Of a stretch of 64,000 nucleotides of DNA, positions 9,363 through 20,615 are shown one piece after another. Origin of the DNA: Hofstenia miamia (taxonomy: Eukaryota > Xenacoelomorpha > Acoela > Hofsteniidae); assembly GCA_900660155.1 (NCBI GenBank), contig CABFPE010000352.1:690671-754670 (forward strand). The letters run 5' to 3'. A model generated the notes under the pieces. It ran no database searches. It worked only from the letters and a program-made list of their open reading frames with translations, and was not told the origin of the DNA. Numbering within the stretch: position 1 is the first letter of the stretch; each line of letters begins with the position of its first letter. Position numbers and translations under genes: made by a program.

Positions 9363-10290
9363 ATATTAATCATAACTATACATAATCGCCTTCACAGTCA
9401 ATGATTTCCTGGCAATGATATTGCAGTTTTTCATATTCATATTTCATAACTTCATCGCTATTTGTGGTAACACATTCTTTGATAAAAAGTTGATCATCTT
9501 ATGGGGTATAAAAATTGATTTTGGTTCTTCTCATTTCGCATGTTGGAAAAAACATGCGTCCAGCATATTGACATCAGGCGAAAGGGTGGCTGATATAGAC
9601 GTCTGATGTTTTTGGATTCGAGATAACCAAATGTTAACTCAGAAACATGTGGCCTGGCATTGTCGTGCATGATCATGACATTCGCTAGTGAAACAGCTTT
9701 GTGTGACATTCTGAGGTCGTAAGAATCAAATGCATTCAATGTTTCAGCAAGGAAATCAATGTAAACATTTGAATCAATAGTTCGAACACTTGGGAAAACC
9801 TTCACATAGCTTGAGCCCGTAAATGCAGTGGCCACCATGACCATAAACTTTTTATCCATTGGGCATTGTCTGGCAAACTTAAGCTTATCGCCATCGGGTG
9901 CCACCCATTGACGTCTTGTGGCTGACTTTTTAACCGGTTGTTCAACAAACAGTTTTTTGTCAATGATGATCACATTTTTATGTGCATTTCGGGTAGACAA
10001 GTACCGTAGGATTTCTTGGCATTCTGCCACACGATTTTCCTTATTGTTGTTAGATAACACATGGTGGCAGCAACTTGCTCCCAATAGATAAGTATCTCAG
10101 ATCTTTGGTGAAAATGTCTCGAATCATATGGAATGATACATCATATTTGATATTTTTAATACGAACATTCTTTTCATAAAAATATTTATAAGGAAAAATT
10201 ATTTAATTTTGTTTAAATTTGATATAAATTTGATATAAATTTGAAATAAATTTGCGAATATTTTAAAACGAACATTTTTAAGGATCAATC
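9363..10290 (-). mobile_element. Degenerate mariner-like element inserted in the copy C tail
   Basis: The boundaries are inferred from the points where homology to the other retroelement tails stops and restarts. The insert carries the transposase remnant at 9494-10084. No terminal inverted repeats were convincingly identified; the stretch at 10190-10270 has several tandem ATAAATTTGA-like units. Confidence 0.55.
9494..10084 (-). pseudogene. Mariner-type transposase remnant (catalytic domain)
   Basis: The 196-codon frame contains the catalytic core of a Tc1/mariner-superfamily transposase: a first-Asp region (IIIDKKLF), the second Asp in MIMHDNARPH, and then YQPPF. The conserved SPD region that should follow YQPPF lies in another frame (SPDVNMLDA at about 9555-9580), so a one-base deletion has shifted the reading frame. 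The N-terminal helix-turn-helix part is missing or unrecognisable. The spacing between HDN and the last Asp fits a DD34D mariner. The gene is inactive. Confidence 0.75.
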
Positions 10291-10820
10291 TATATACAAT
10301 GGCAAATTTTATGATGTTATGGCTAATTCAGAAAAAATATTTTATTCTTTGTCTAAATGCCAAGCAATTTTCCTATTTTCTAATTTGAAGTTTGTGACAC
10401 TATAGTGATATTATTCGACTTTTTGTACTGGAAAATATTAATGGTTTGAATGGCAAGTATTCTTTGATTACAATAAAATCAAAAGGTGACATATCACATA
10501 TATTATTCATAAATAATTCGTTTTAGCTATTGTATTATTTATTATTTTTTTGGGTATTGTTATCAAATAATAGTTATTTCCAAACTCACTGAGGATCATT
10601 CAAAAACGTTCTCTACTATGGGTAGATGCGTATGGGCTTAAGAATTACAAACTTTTGTTACTCGACTCTGTTTACTTTAGTTTAATTTGGAATTTTTGGA
10701 ATAATTATGCTTTGACCCCTCAAAAAACAATTATTTTAGCAATTTTTAAATACATAATGCAAAACTAAAATTAATTGAAAATTGCAATTCAGACATGTAA
10801 AGTGTAACAGTGTACAATTT
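10291..10820 (+). repeat. 3' tail of retroelement copy C, distal part
   Basis: Homologous to about 2500-3110 behind copy B. Shared landmarks include CTTGTGACACTATAGT-like, CTACTATGG and CAATTCAGACATGTAAAG sequences. It lacks the G-rich 50 bases present in copy B. It ends near a TA microsatellite. Confidence 0.65.
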
Positions 10821-10834
10821 TTCGATTTGGAGAG

Positions 10835-10837
<3 letters not shown>

Positions 10838-10874
<37 letters not shown>
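10838..10874. repeat. (TA)n microsatellite
   Basis: Uninterrupted TA dinucleotides over about 37 bases. The frame across it on the minus strand (alternating Ile/Tyr) is an artefact of the repeat. Confidence 0.95.
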
Positions 10875-10877
<3 letters not shown>

Positions 10878-12421
10878 CATAATGGAATAGTAATTACAAA
10901 TATGAATGCGTTTTAGTAAAATTCGTTTCTGATAACAATGGAATTTTAAGTCAGTCCATGGAACAATGTTTAATATCACCAGTATATTAAAGCTAAATGT
11001 AGAAATTGCTTATGCAATGGAACGGACCTTTCGGCATCGAGCATAAATTAAAAGGGTTGAATTCCATAATTATGATTTTTTGCATTGCACGAAAATAAAT
11101 ACACCTTAACACGAATGAGCATATTTTGTAAACCTGATTTTTTAAAAAAAAATCTGTAAGTAGCTCGTTTTTGTGAAAGTATTTACGACAACATTTTGTG
11201 CGCTAATCAGCCATAAAATTGTAGCTGTATTATTAATAGAATTTTCTTAAGNTATATATGATATATATGTAAAATTAGCTAATATAAAGTAATAAACTAT
11301 TGCTAGTTACTGAGATGCTAAGTATAAAAACTTCAAAAAAATTCAAATTTTTGAAATTGACACCAAACTATTTACACATTAAAATAGTTGTTACAGATTT
11401 TAAAAATTTAATAATTCAAATTCAAAGAAATCGTTTAAATGAATTTTTGCATTTAAATATATTTCAATTAAAAGGATCATTTAAATGATTCATTTAAAGA
11501 GGAGTCTCTGAGAGTCTACAAAATTTCTAGAGGGCTCAAGCAAATAGGTTTTTTGTCGTTGAGATTATTATAAACGCAAAAAACACAATTTATGCTGATT
11601 TTAATAATTTAGTAAATAATGGGTTAAAATCACAACAAAGAAATTGAAAAAATTCTGATTTAGTCAACTTATTATTTGTGACTATTTTCTAATCAGGAGT
11701 ATTTATATAAATTTTACAAAAGACTAGCAAATTATTATTGAGCTAAATAATTAAAAGAATAAATATAAAAGAAACTCCAATATCAAATATAAATTGCTAC
11801 TGCTTACAGTGGTGTTTTCTCTACAGTATTTTTGTTATATAAACTTCAATCAAACATTCTTTGTTTTGCCAAACTTTTAATTTTCCTATGCTTTTCACAA
11901 TAAGTCATTTTAATCACCACAAACAAAACGTATCATATATGATACATTTTATAAAGTGGCCCTGAACTTATTAGTTTGCTTATTCTTCATCTGAAATGTG
12001 ATATTATATTTCCATGGGTACTAATTATTTATCATGCAGCAATAGTTTTAATCCAAAATCAGCGGGCCAAAACCATGACACTGGTTAATCAGTAGGGTGC
12101 TGAATTTCTTCCTGAGTAAAAACTAATTACGACATTACATTCCAAAAGAATTTTTTTTCGAGATTTTCACAAATAGACAAAATTTTTAATTATTGTTATT
12201 GGAATGAATTGTATTTTTACATGTTTTGCAACATATTGAATGTTTTTTCTGACTTTCTTTATTTCGTTTATAGTACAACTTCAGGCTGAAATGTACAATA
12301 TATGATACACAAAAAGTCAGGTTGAAACTAAAAAGTTCCTTATTTTTGTAAACTACAATGTTTTGTGTTCCCCATCAATGGCAATTAAGGCTGACTGAAT
12401 AAAAATAATAAATTATTTCGA
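10875..12421. other. AT-rich intergenic sequence, nothing recognised
   Basis: About 1.5 kb with no coding frame showing a recognisable motif. One ambiguous base lies near 11252. I see no terminal repeats, RNA genes or tandem arrays. Confidence 0.5.
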
Positions 12422-12429
12422 TCTCAGGC

Positions 12430-14212
12430 CAGAGCTGCAACCGTGTCTGGTTTTTGAAGGCACGGCACGGCACGGCACGGTGGGTTTTAGGCACGGCTCG
12501 GCACGGCACGGAGTTGCAAAAATATTTTTTGGGCACAGGACGGCACGGGTTTTGAAAAATATAATTAGGCACGGTGCGGCACGTTTTCATATTTGGAAAC
12601 AAATATGGCTTTTAGAATTTTTCAAAATTTCTCTAGTATATAAAGTGATTACAGCCAGTGTATTATGTCTTATAAGTAAACAAAAATTAGTAAATGAAAA
12701 TATATTAGCCAGAATCGCCGAATGCACAATTTCCATGTTGTTCACATGAAATGGGCTTATCATGGATATATATATATATGTATATATATATATAGGTTGG
12801 GTAGGGTAAATTCATGTGATGGGTAGGGTTGGGTTAAGTTTTGGAAAAGATGGGTCAGGTTAATATTGCACTAGGTGAGAGCTACGGAGGTTTGAGAGTC
12901 TGAACTAGAGATGTGCGCGGTTCATTAACTTCATACCACACCGCACTTGTGCATTGTATTTTACCGCACCGAACCACAAAGTTTTCGATCGACTTCGCTG
13001 ACCGAGGACTTCGTAGGACAAGAAAACTCATCCAGTACGGACCTATTAGCTGTATTAATTAATTAATTAACTAGTCAATTAAAGTTGATGTTACACTAGG
13101 CTATCTTACTCAAGTTATGATATAATTTATATAACGAATTAATACATTGCTTTAAAGGACAATGTCACTTTTAGGTGTTAAAATATTTTTAGTAACAACT
13201 CCGCACCGCGGCCCATCACACTGCACCGCACCGCCAGCCATAAAACTCGATCGCTACCGCAATATACCGCGGTGCGGTGCTCCGCTACCACACAGCGCAC
13301 ATCTCTAGTCTGAACTGTACAGTTCACTGACAAATTTTAGAGATCTCCACTTATGTTGGATCCGTTTTTTGTAAAAGATGTTTGAGTTGGGTTGTGTCAG
13401 AAAACCGTAGTGCCCTTGCACTTGTGACAAATACATCGAATTCAAAGTAACAAATCAGTCACTTACATGTGTAATTGTAGTACTTTGCTTGCTAGTTTAC
13501 TTTAATTTTTGGAAAAAAACTTATTTTACGCCAGAGTTTTAGAACACAATTATGTCTCCAGTTTTATATAAAAATATTGTTATCACCTTCGTTAAAATTA
13601 ATTGATATTTACTAAAAGTAAGCAGTGAAAAACAAAAACTTTATTTTTGAAAAAGTATTGAAATAGGGCTTGCTTATTTTAATGGAATGTATGTTAATCT
13701 AACAATATGAAAATTTAAATAAAGGTAAATAATAATTTTTGAAAAATTTTTCTGTATAGATAAATAATGTAATATTTAAGCCATAAACTATAAAATTTGA
13801 AACATTAAATAATACGTAGCAGATTATTTGTTATGTACTAAATATGCCTTATGACTGTTCGACAGAAATCGCAAAATAAAATATCGAATACATCTATTAG
13901 CAATGTTTGAAATTTTGCAAAATTTCAAACAAGAATTATGCAGCATAGCGACGGGAACGAGAATTCGAATATTGCTATTGCATTACAAAAATTCCCGCAA
14001 TGTAGTTTCTATGCAAATCTATTTCTTAGAATCGTTTATGTTATCAAACAGATACTAGCATAATGTAATACGAACGTTAAAATAGTACAAAAAGTTGTAT
14101 TTCTGGCGCTGGTATATTCAATAAATTTTAGGCACGGCACGGCACGGCAAGGCACGGATCAATAACGCAAAATCTTTGGCACGGATTAAAGCACGGCACG
14201 GTTGCAGCTCTG
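12430..14212. mobile_element. Non-autonomous hAT-type element with (GGCAC)n subterminal arrays
   Basis: The ends are 16-bp terminal inverted repeats (CAGAGCTGCAACCGTG at 12430; its complement ends at 14212). They are flanked by a perfect 8-bp direct repeat TCTCAGGC (12422-12429 and 14213-14220). An 8-bp duplication with CAG-starting ends is the hAT signature. Subterminal regions are dense in GGCACGG/CACGGC pentamers (12459-12585 and 14130-14200), typical of transposase-binding arrays. The interior holds no transposase but contains a second hAT-type MITE (12906-13307) and a TA/TG microsatellite near 12766. Confidence 0.88.
12906..13307. mobile_element. hAT-type MITE nested inside the larger hAT element
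   Basis: A 402-bp element with inverted ends TAGAGATGTGCGCGG (12906) and, on the right, CAGCGCACATCTCTA ending at 13307. It is flanked by a perfect 8-bp duplication GTCTGAAC (12898-12905 and 13308-13315). Subterminal segments are rich in CCGCACCG-like motifs on both sides. No coding capacity. It inserted after the host element, since it lies wholly within it. Confidence 0.88.
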
Positions 14213-14303
14213 TCTCAGGCCTGAGGAGGTTAAGAATTCCATTTTAGGAATGAATGGTTTTTATTACTACTTTTATGTCAATTAGTTGCAAACGCTAAGA
14301 AAT

Positions 14304-14321
14304 TTTATTACAAAGTTTATT
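14304..14321 (-). terminator. Possible polyadenylation signals of the TRIM gene
   Basis: Two AATAAA hexamers on the minus strand, at 14304-14309 and overlapping the stop codon at 14316-14321. Given the AT-richness they could be chance. Confidence 0.3.
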
Positions 14322-16240
14322 TATAGTTTGAGTTTTACTATTTTACATCCTTGATTAAAAATTAACAATGAATCATTGGTTGCAGATATAAGGATTGGTG
14401 TTGTGCTTTCTACATACTCTTCATTGTGTTCATCGATCATCTTTTTAATTTTTCTCATTAGTTTCCCAGTCGTAGCATTGAAAATACTTAGAGAGCTATC
14501 TGATAATCGTGCTATCACAAAATTTTCTGAAAGAAATGCAACTCCTCTGTAAACATGTTCCGAATGCGCAAATGAACGTAAGATTGCCTGACATTTAAAA
14601 GAAAACAAATGCACTTCATTGAAGCCGCCAAAAACGATGTGATCTAAATTATGACTCACACTCAATAGCGAAAGAGAGCAGTATAACCATTGCTTTGGCA
14701 ATTTCGCTTGTTCCCAAGATCCCGTTTTTGCACAGTATCTATAAACAGTCAACAAACTAGAAGACGCAAACAGAACAAAATTTTTACAAGGACTTGAGCA
14801 AATAGACTCTATATCCTTAACATCACAAAAGGAAACTTTAAATGGCTTTGATTGGTTAAAGTTAGTGTCAACTTCTATTATTTGACAGGGATTGAAGAAA
14901 TCAAAGTGACAAAAGGATAATACTAGCAGGTTGTTGTTTGGTAGGAAGGCTAAATAGTTGCCCCAGTAACCATACAAGGAGCGTTCAATGATGAATTTTT
15001 CACTGCTGCCATTCTTCGAAGTTCTAATAAGAGCAACTTTGTTGTTAATGCTGCCAAGGGAATATATTATGTCATTTTCACTATCATACAGAATATCATA
15101 CAATCGCTCGATTTTTAATAAAAACCTTGATATAAGTTTAGGTTTCATCGATTTTTCATAGTATAATGCTGATCTATGTTTTGAAAAAATTATGTCTTTA
15201 TTCTCCTCAACTTCAAATTCAAACGTACCAATGTAAGAATTTATAAGTGACTTTATAACAGAATTATGAAAATTCCTCGAAATTATTTCCAATTTCCTTA
15301 CATCCATTAATTGTAATTCAACGTTAACCTTACTTTCCACTTCATCTTTAACCTTAGTATTGATTTCATTTACATCAAAAAACAAACTTTCATCAAGAAA
15401 TTGTTTGTTATATCTAAGTAAAGGTGACATGACTTTTTTCAAGTTTTCCAATTTCACAATGTTTTCTTCAATATTACGTAGAACTTCATTTTGCTTTCTA
15501 GATGTTTCTTCTGTTAGCTTCTGACAAGCTTCATTTGCGCTGTTGATAATAAAATCACGTCTTTTCCATGCCAATAAGTTGATTTCATGGAATTTCTTTA
15601 CAATCTCTTCTTTGAATCGTTTCAAGTAATTGGTGTATGATCCTAACTCATCTATTCGTTTTTTAACTATTTCAACATTCTTTGCAATTTCGTCTACTAA
15701 TAATTCCCTGTCCCGTTTAATTGATATTTTATTATGTGCTTCATGGGAAACTATTGCACAAGAAACACAAATATACTTCCTGTACATTGAATCATTGGAT
15801 GAATATCCTAATTCCTCATTGTGATACTTGCAGTAGAGAATAGGTTTTGAACTTAAAGCATATATAGTGTGAGTTTCACTTCCTTTTCTCTTTTCATGAT
15901 TAAGACGACATATCATGCAAAGAACCTTGCCGCAATCTTTACATAGATGAACCTCATTTGGATCAATATCTTCATCACACACATCACAACTTTCGAAAGG
16001 ATTAATACATTCACTCTTAAGCGAATCAAAAAACTCAATGAATTCTTTAATACGGAAGTCAGCTTTAATTGAATTCACTGCTGTTCGTGCACGGCGCAAT
16101 GGACAATGAATGACTTTGTTGTTTTTGCTGTATTGCTCTGTGCACTTTTTACAGAAGGAGTGAAGACAACTTAAAGTCACAGGGTCTTTATACAGATCTA
16201 AGCATAATGCACATCTTAGCAGTTTGATATAATTTTCCAT
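14321..16240 (-). CDS. TRIM-like RING/B-box/coiled-coil protein, single exon
   Basis: Intact 639-codon frame on the minus strand. Domains in order: an N-terminal RING with C10, C13, C25, H27, C30, C33, C46 and, where the eighth zinc ligand belongs, Arg49; B-box 1 with C85, C88, C100, C103, C108, C111, H115 and H124; B-box 2 with C137, H140, C158, C161, H166 and H169; a helical, Lys/Glu-rich coiled coil at about 180-280; and a C-terminal third (about 340-639) of short beta-rich repeats resembling a WD40/NHL-like propeller, with no SPRY signature. This is the architecture of TRIM E3 ubiquitin ligases. The missing RING cysteine makes ligase activity uncertain. The first Met at 16240 sits just before the RING, as in other TRIMs. 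No introns are seen; AT-rich sequence flanks the gene on both sides. Confidence 0.88.
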   Translation of the reverse strand: MENYIKLLRCALCLDLYKDPVTLSCLHSFCKKCTEQYSKNNKVIHCPLRRARTAVNSIKADFRIKEFIEFFDSLKSECINPFESCDVCDEDIDPNEVHLCKDCGKVLCMICRLNHEKRKGSETHTIYALSSKPILYCKYHNEELGYSSNDSMYRKYICVSCAIVSHEAHNKISIKRDRELLVDEIAKNVEIVKKRIDELGSYTNYLKRFKEEIVKKFHEINLLAWKRRDFIINSANEACQKLTEETSRKQNEVLRNIEENIVKLENLKKVMSPLLRYNKQFLDESLFFDVNEINTKVKDEVESKVNVELQLMDVRKLEIISRNFHNSVIKSLINSYIGTFEFEVEENKDIIFSKHRSALYYEKSMKPKLISRFLLKIERLYDILYDSENDIIYSLGSINNKVALIRTSKNGSSEKFIIERSLYGYWGNYLAFLPNNNLLVLSFCHFDFFNPCQIIEVDTNFNQSKPFKVSFCDVKDIESICSSPCKNFVLFASSSLLTVYRYCAKTGSWEQAKLPKQWLYCSLSLLSVSHNLDHIVFGGFNEVHLFSFKCQAILRSFAHSEHVYRGVAFLSENFVIARLSDSSLSIFNATTGKLMRKIKKMIDEHNEEYVESTTPILISATNDSLLIFNQGCKIVKLKL

Positions 16241-16534
16241 TCTCTATATGCTTGATATCATGGTGTTTGTCTCAATAAACATTGAAAGCGGAAGTCAATT
16301 GTAATGATGACACAATGCTAGTACTTGTAGAGATCTTGGATTATTATACATAATTATAAACATTCAGTAAATGCAATTGCTATGAAGATTGGTTACCATC
16401 TATTTAGTCAAAGTAAAATAAAACTTGAGTACATGCTATTAACTTGGAATAATGAATAATTTTGTGTAAAGCAGTATTTTAGTAGACACAAAATTTTTTT
16501 GTTAAATTGTCCAGCAATTCGCAATGATTTATAT
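16241..16534. other. Upstream region of the TRIM gene
   Basis: About 290 bp between the TRIM start codon and the next transposon end. It must hold any proximal promoter, but no specific element is recognisable. Confidence 0.4.
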
Positions 16535-18254
16535 CAGTGGTTTTCAACCGGGGTCCACGTGCATCCTAGGGATCCATGTAACTTTATTAGGGTCCACACA
16601 CAAAAATAGCGAATTGGGAGTCCGCAATGACATTTTTGTGGTCTATGAGGCAATTCTAATTCAAAATGGTTTTCATTACTGAGAATGGAATTTCTGCACA
16701 AATTTTAAATACTAATTGTAAAAATATTCACGCAGCTGTTCTATTTTATTATAGCAATTAAGTACAAGAGAAAAACAACGATATTTTACAGTGCTCTAAA
16801 TCTAAATTTACCACGAATAACTTCCCTACATAAATCCTCATATGTGGTTGAATAATTCTTTTGATAATTAAGATTTTTTACATACAAATTTTTAACTTCA
16901 ATTTGTAATTTTGTTGTATATATTCTTTGAGAAATATCAAAATGCCTGCGATTAAGTAAATTAAAACAATTACTGATTTGCAAATAGTTTTTATTATATT
17001 ACTCCTAAAGTTTCTATTTACCTTAACCATATTTTATGAAATTGTATGTTGCAAATTTATCTTTAATTTCGCTAACAAATTACGAAATCTTATCTAATGC
17101 TGTAATATATGTTATAGCAGCTTCTCACATTTTTTTACAGATAGCCCATGGCTGCGTCAGAAAAGAAGAAATGCTGGCAGTATTCAGTTAGATATTTGCC
17201 TTATGGATTTATTCCATCACCACATAATGCAACAAAACCAATGTGCCTAATATGTATGGATGTACTTTCAAATGATAGTGTGAAACATTGTAAGCTTAAA
17301 ATCCATCTGGAAACCAAGCACAAAGGAAAGATAAACCAACCAGTAGAATACTTCGAAAAACTCCATAATGATTTCCAAGAAAGAAAAACAGTTACTCAAT
17401 TGTTTAACAACCGAGTAAGTAAAATAAATGATGATTTACTAGCATCTTATGAAGTTAACAAAATAATAGCAAAGGCTGGAAACCCCGTAAAATTGGTGAA
17501 CAGTAATTTTGCCAGCAGTATCTTTTGTAATTTCATCAGTTATGAAACAAAATGCTAGTGAAATCACTAAGTCTATCCCCTTAAGCAACTCATATTTTTC
17601 ATGACGAAATCATGAAATGACAGAGAATGTTGAAAAAACAACTAATACCTAATTTGGAAGTAAAACAGTTTGCCCTTCAGTTTGACGAATCAACTTTAAG
17701 AGATAAGGAAGTCATTCTGTCAGCATATGTGAGATTTATAAATGATTAAGGACCCAGAGAGAAAATGCTCTTTGCCAGAAGTCTAAAGAGAGACACAAGA
17801 GGTGAAACAAATTTAATAAAGTTGTCACATATTTCAAGGAAAGCAATATTCAACTCAAAAATATAGTTTCAAGTATACTGATGATGCACTGTCCATGTCT
17901 GGCAGATACAAAAGGTTTTATTGCACACTTTTATTATTAAAAGCTTGTAATAGACTTTACATTGTGAAAAGGAGTGATCTTCAACTAACATTGACATCAA
18001 TAGAACCGAATATAAAAAAGCTCACTGAGCAACGTCAACCACAGGGATTTCATTGAATAAAATTTATTTGTTCAATAAATCTTCATTTTTTACTTAATGA
18101 CTCACTTATCTTAGAAAAGGTATATTATGAATTATTTACTAATGTACATAAAAATATAGCATAAATATTTACTATATCTTTAATATTAACAATTACTTTA
18201 ATATTTTATTAGTGATTTTTTTTTGTAGAGGGGTAAAAAGATTGAGAACCACCA
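16535..18254 (+). mobile_element. hAT element with ZBED-like transposase remnant
   Basis: Left end CAGTGGTTTTCAACC at 16535; right end is the imperfect complement, TTGAGAACCACCA ending at 18254. Flanks are a 7-of-8 matching target duplication, ATTTATAT (16527-16534) and ATTTAGAT (18255-18262). The ends match the CAGTGGTTCTCAA type common in hAT transposons. The interior carries the decayed transposase at 17148-18060. Length is 1720 bp, shorter than a full autonomous hAT, so an internal deletion is likely. Confidence 0.82.
17148..18060 (+). pseudogene. ZBED/hAT-type transposase, N-terminal part, decayed
   Basis: An open 136-codon frame (17148-17558) starts with a BED-type zinc finger: CLIC, then HLETKH, with the upstream YLPYGF typical of ZBED5/SCAND3-like hAT proteins, followed by VEYFEKL. 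After frame breaks the forward strand continues with recognisable transposase pieces: FALQFDES near 17670-17700, LLFARSL-like sequence near 17770, and DDALSMSGRYKGF near 17880-17920. Numerous stops follow. The terminal repeats at 16535 and 18254 enclose it. Confidence 0.75.
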
Positions 18255-18544
18255 ATTTAGATGAATGTTAGCACATTGAAAACATTCACATCACAAACTT
18301 AAAATTCGCAAACTGAAAACTAGCATCATTAATCAGTCTCTGCATGTAACCAGCTATTAATGTCAATTTATTGACTAACCCAATATGGCTGATTTAAAGA
18401 AAATACCTTCACACGACAAGTCGTTTGATCTGTTTCCACCTTTGGTTAGCAACTTCATTTAGTATTATGAAAATATTCTTTACAATGGTTTTACAATATT
18501 GATAGTAGATAGCTCAGAAACTGAAACTGAAGCCAAAAAAACAG

Positions 18545-18547
<3 letters not shown>

Positions 18548-18575
<28 letters not shown>
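18548..18575. repeat. (TA)n microsatellite
   Basis: About 28 bases of pure TA. It lies directly before the coding remnant at 18577. Confidence 0.95.
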
Positions 18576-18576
18576 A

Positions 18577-18915
18577 CTTAAGAATACTATTGCTTCTTTA
18601 GAATTTGAAGAATACAAAGACACTAAGGAATTTGTTAATGACATTACACGTGTTTTCAACATTCTAAATGTAAAATTTCCAGCTGTTGGAGATAGACGAA
18701 ACGACCCTGATCGGTTTGTTCTGACATCCATGAACAATCAACTTGTCAGGATTTTGCAAAGAACAGCGAATTTTTTGTTTCAAATGGATCCTGTTAATCA
18801 TCAAATGCAAAGACATTCCCTAAGTTGTGATACTTCTTTGGGCTGGTTAAGAACTATCAATAGTATTCTATTTCTAGCTGAATTTTTACTTTGTGTTTGT
18901 GATTTTGAAAATTAA
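18577..18915 (+). pseudogene. Coding remnant, possibly THAP/P-element-type transposase
   Basis: The forward frame is open for 112 codons from the TAA at 18574 to the TAA at 18913. The sequence has a protein-like composition (EFEEYKDTKEFVNDITRVFN, then SLGWLRTINSILFLAEFLL). The pattern of a region ending in a small helical domain before a hydrophobic stretch resembles the middle of P-element/THAP9-like transposases, but no catalytic motif is visible and the assignment is weak. It could equally be an isolated exon. No start codon context or splice sites stand out. Confidence 0.35.
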
Positions 18916-19602
18916 TTACTTAGGATTTTCAAGGAGGAAAAGATGTTTGGAGTATCCCGGCAAAGAAGTGGAGGAAACTACTATATTTCAGTGACTCAGG
19001 TAATAAAGTGCGTTCAAATCTAAGACAATTCCATTTTTATATCAGATGAAACTAGATGTAAATGTAGCATAATCCATCAAAATATGCTGCTAAAACTAAG
19101 ATCGAAAGAAAATGTAAAAGAAAAATTTAATTAGCATTTATTGTGATTGATTAACTACCTAAGATTTAATATACAAATGTACGAGCAAGTGCCTGTTGAC
19201 AACCCATTTTACAGAAATTTGACTAATCACTCCTCGTTAATTTTAGCAAAAACACGCAGACTAGTCTATGTGAAATTAAATTTTAAAAGCAGCAGGTACT
19301 TGTTTCGATTTATAGTATAAGTAGAAGCAACTCAGTGTAAGATTGATGAAGTATATTCTTTGAAACCAACATATTTTACTATTTGTTTACTGTTTGATTA
19401 TTTAATTATAATGCATAGCTAAGCAGTTCATGTAAAGTAGTGGCCAAGATTCCACAATGAAACGATTCAAGGTTCTACGCCCCTGACAACAAAATACATT
19501 CGAGTTAGGTGTACGATTAAGGTTTTTCCCCATCTCGCTTAGCTAGCTATCTTGCATTTTCTTTAATGCATATATAGTAGCAAATTTGGAAATGGCCAGT
19601 TA
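18916..19602. other. Intergenic, nothing recognised
   Basis: No coding frame, RNA gene or repeat could be supported in this 690-bp stretch. Confidence 0.5.
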
Positions 19603-19827
19603 GGCCACGGTTAGACTAGGTGATTGGTTAAAAGTGATCTGTCACTTTTGAAAGCGTTGCACGTCTAACCACCCTAGATAATTAGCGATGTGACGATCAC
19701 AAGGAAATCGAACGCGCACGATTTCTTCGTGATCGTCACATCGCTAATTATCTCGGGTGGTTAGACGTACGATTCACTCAAAATGTGATAGATCACTTTT
19801 GAGCAAATCACTAGTCTAACCGTGGCC
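19603..19827. mobile_element. Palindromic MITE with TTA target duplication (PIF/Harbinger-like)
   Basis: The 225-bp element begins GGCCACGGTTAGACTAG and ends in the complement, CTAGTCTAACCGTGGCC. It is flanked on both sides by TTA (19600-19602 and 19828-19830). A 3-bp TTA/TAA duplication is characteristic of PIF/Harbinger transposons. Nearly the entire element is palindromic: the arms contain TTAGCGATGTGACGATCAC at about 19681 and its complement near 19727. A longer relative with the same ends lies at 62589-63339. Confidence 0.85.
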
Positions 19828-19830
19828 TTA

Positions 19831-20145
19831 GCCAAATGTAGGGTATATCTTAACTTTTTAGACACAAATTGTTTACTATACGTTGACCGATAATGTGACC
19901 TATTTATTTGCGATTACTAAATGTAGGTTAGGAAGCTGCTACCTAGTTGTGAATTGTATAATTATTAACCAATAGTTTTGGTTAATGGCAATTATTAACT
20001 GTCATTATTTTTATTACCTAAATATTTGTTTTGTATTGAGCAGCTAGTGTTATTCCATAATACAACAAAGGTTCTATTCAATCATTTACTTTGTACAATA
20101 ACAAACAATCACTAGAGAGAGAAGTCGAGTTGTGTTATGCCGCTG
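19831..20145. other. Spacer between two MITEs, nothing recognised
   Basis: AT-rich, no coding frame or recognisable site. Confidence 0.5.
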
Positions 20146-20615
20146 ACTCCGAGAATAACAACATCTGGACAGGAACTTAATTTTAGTCAAATCGCCAACT
20201 AGGGGTTACAATGCAATAAATTTAATCGCATTTATGACAACAAAACGTTGACAGCACCACAACACGTTAGCAAAGATATAATAATTTGTTGAATTTTTTT
20301 GCAATTAAGATAAAATAATATAAATAAACAAATTAAGCTAAGGATTATTCACAATTAATGTATTAAAAAACGCGTAAAAATAATTCAAACCAAAAATTTA
20401 CACTACTTGACAAATTTTTGATGCTGTCTTCCACTAGAAGCAGATTGCTCATGGGCAAAATTCTTTAAGAAACAATTAAAAGATCTTCTTATAACATTAC
20501 TAAAGAAACTTCTATCACAGGAGTCACAATGAGTATTCAAAAAACCGAAACAACTTTGTGATAGATCATAAAAAATTCTCATGTGGCCTTTGAAATATGT
20601 TGTTATTCTCGGAGT
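20146..20615. mobile_element. Candidate MITE with 19-bp perfect terminal inverted repeats
   Basis: ACTCCGAGAATAACAACAT at 20146-20164 is exactly inverted at 20597-20615. The similarity extends a few bases outward (GCCGCTG and GCCGCGG) with mismatches, so the true termini may lie about 8 bp further out. The interior is 432 bp, AT-rich and non-coding. No clear target duplication was found. Confidence 0.65.

Noticed and set aside
10746-10979. Minus-strand frame containing an Ile/Tyr run
   Set aside because: Translation of a (TA)n microsatellite; no independent support. The same applies to 18480-18737 and 57756-57941.
12375-12749. Overlapping frames on both strands in the GGCACGG region
   Set aside because: Repetitive peptides from the subterminal array of a hAT-type element, not genes.
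15630-15824. Plus-strand frame inside the TRIM gene
   Set aside because: Shadow of the 639-codon minus-strand frame, which has full zinc-ligand spacing.
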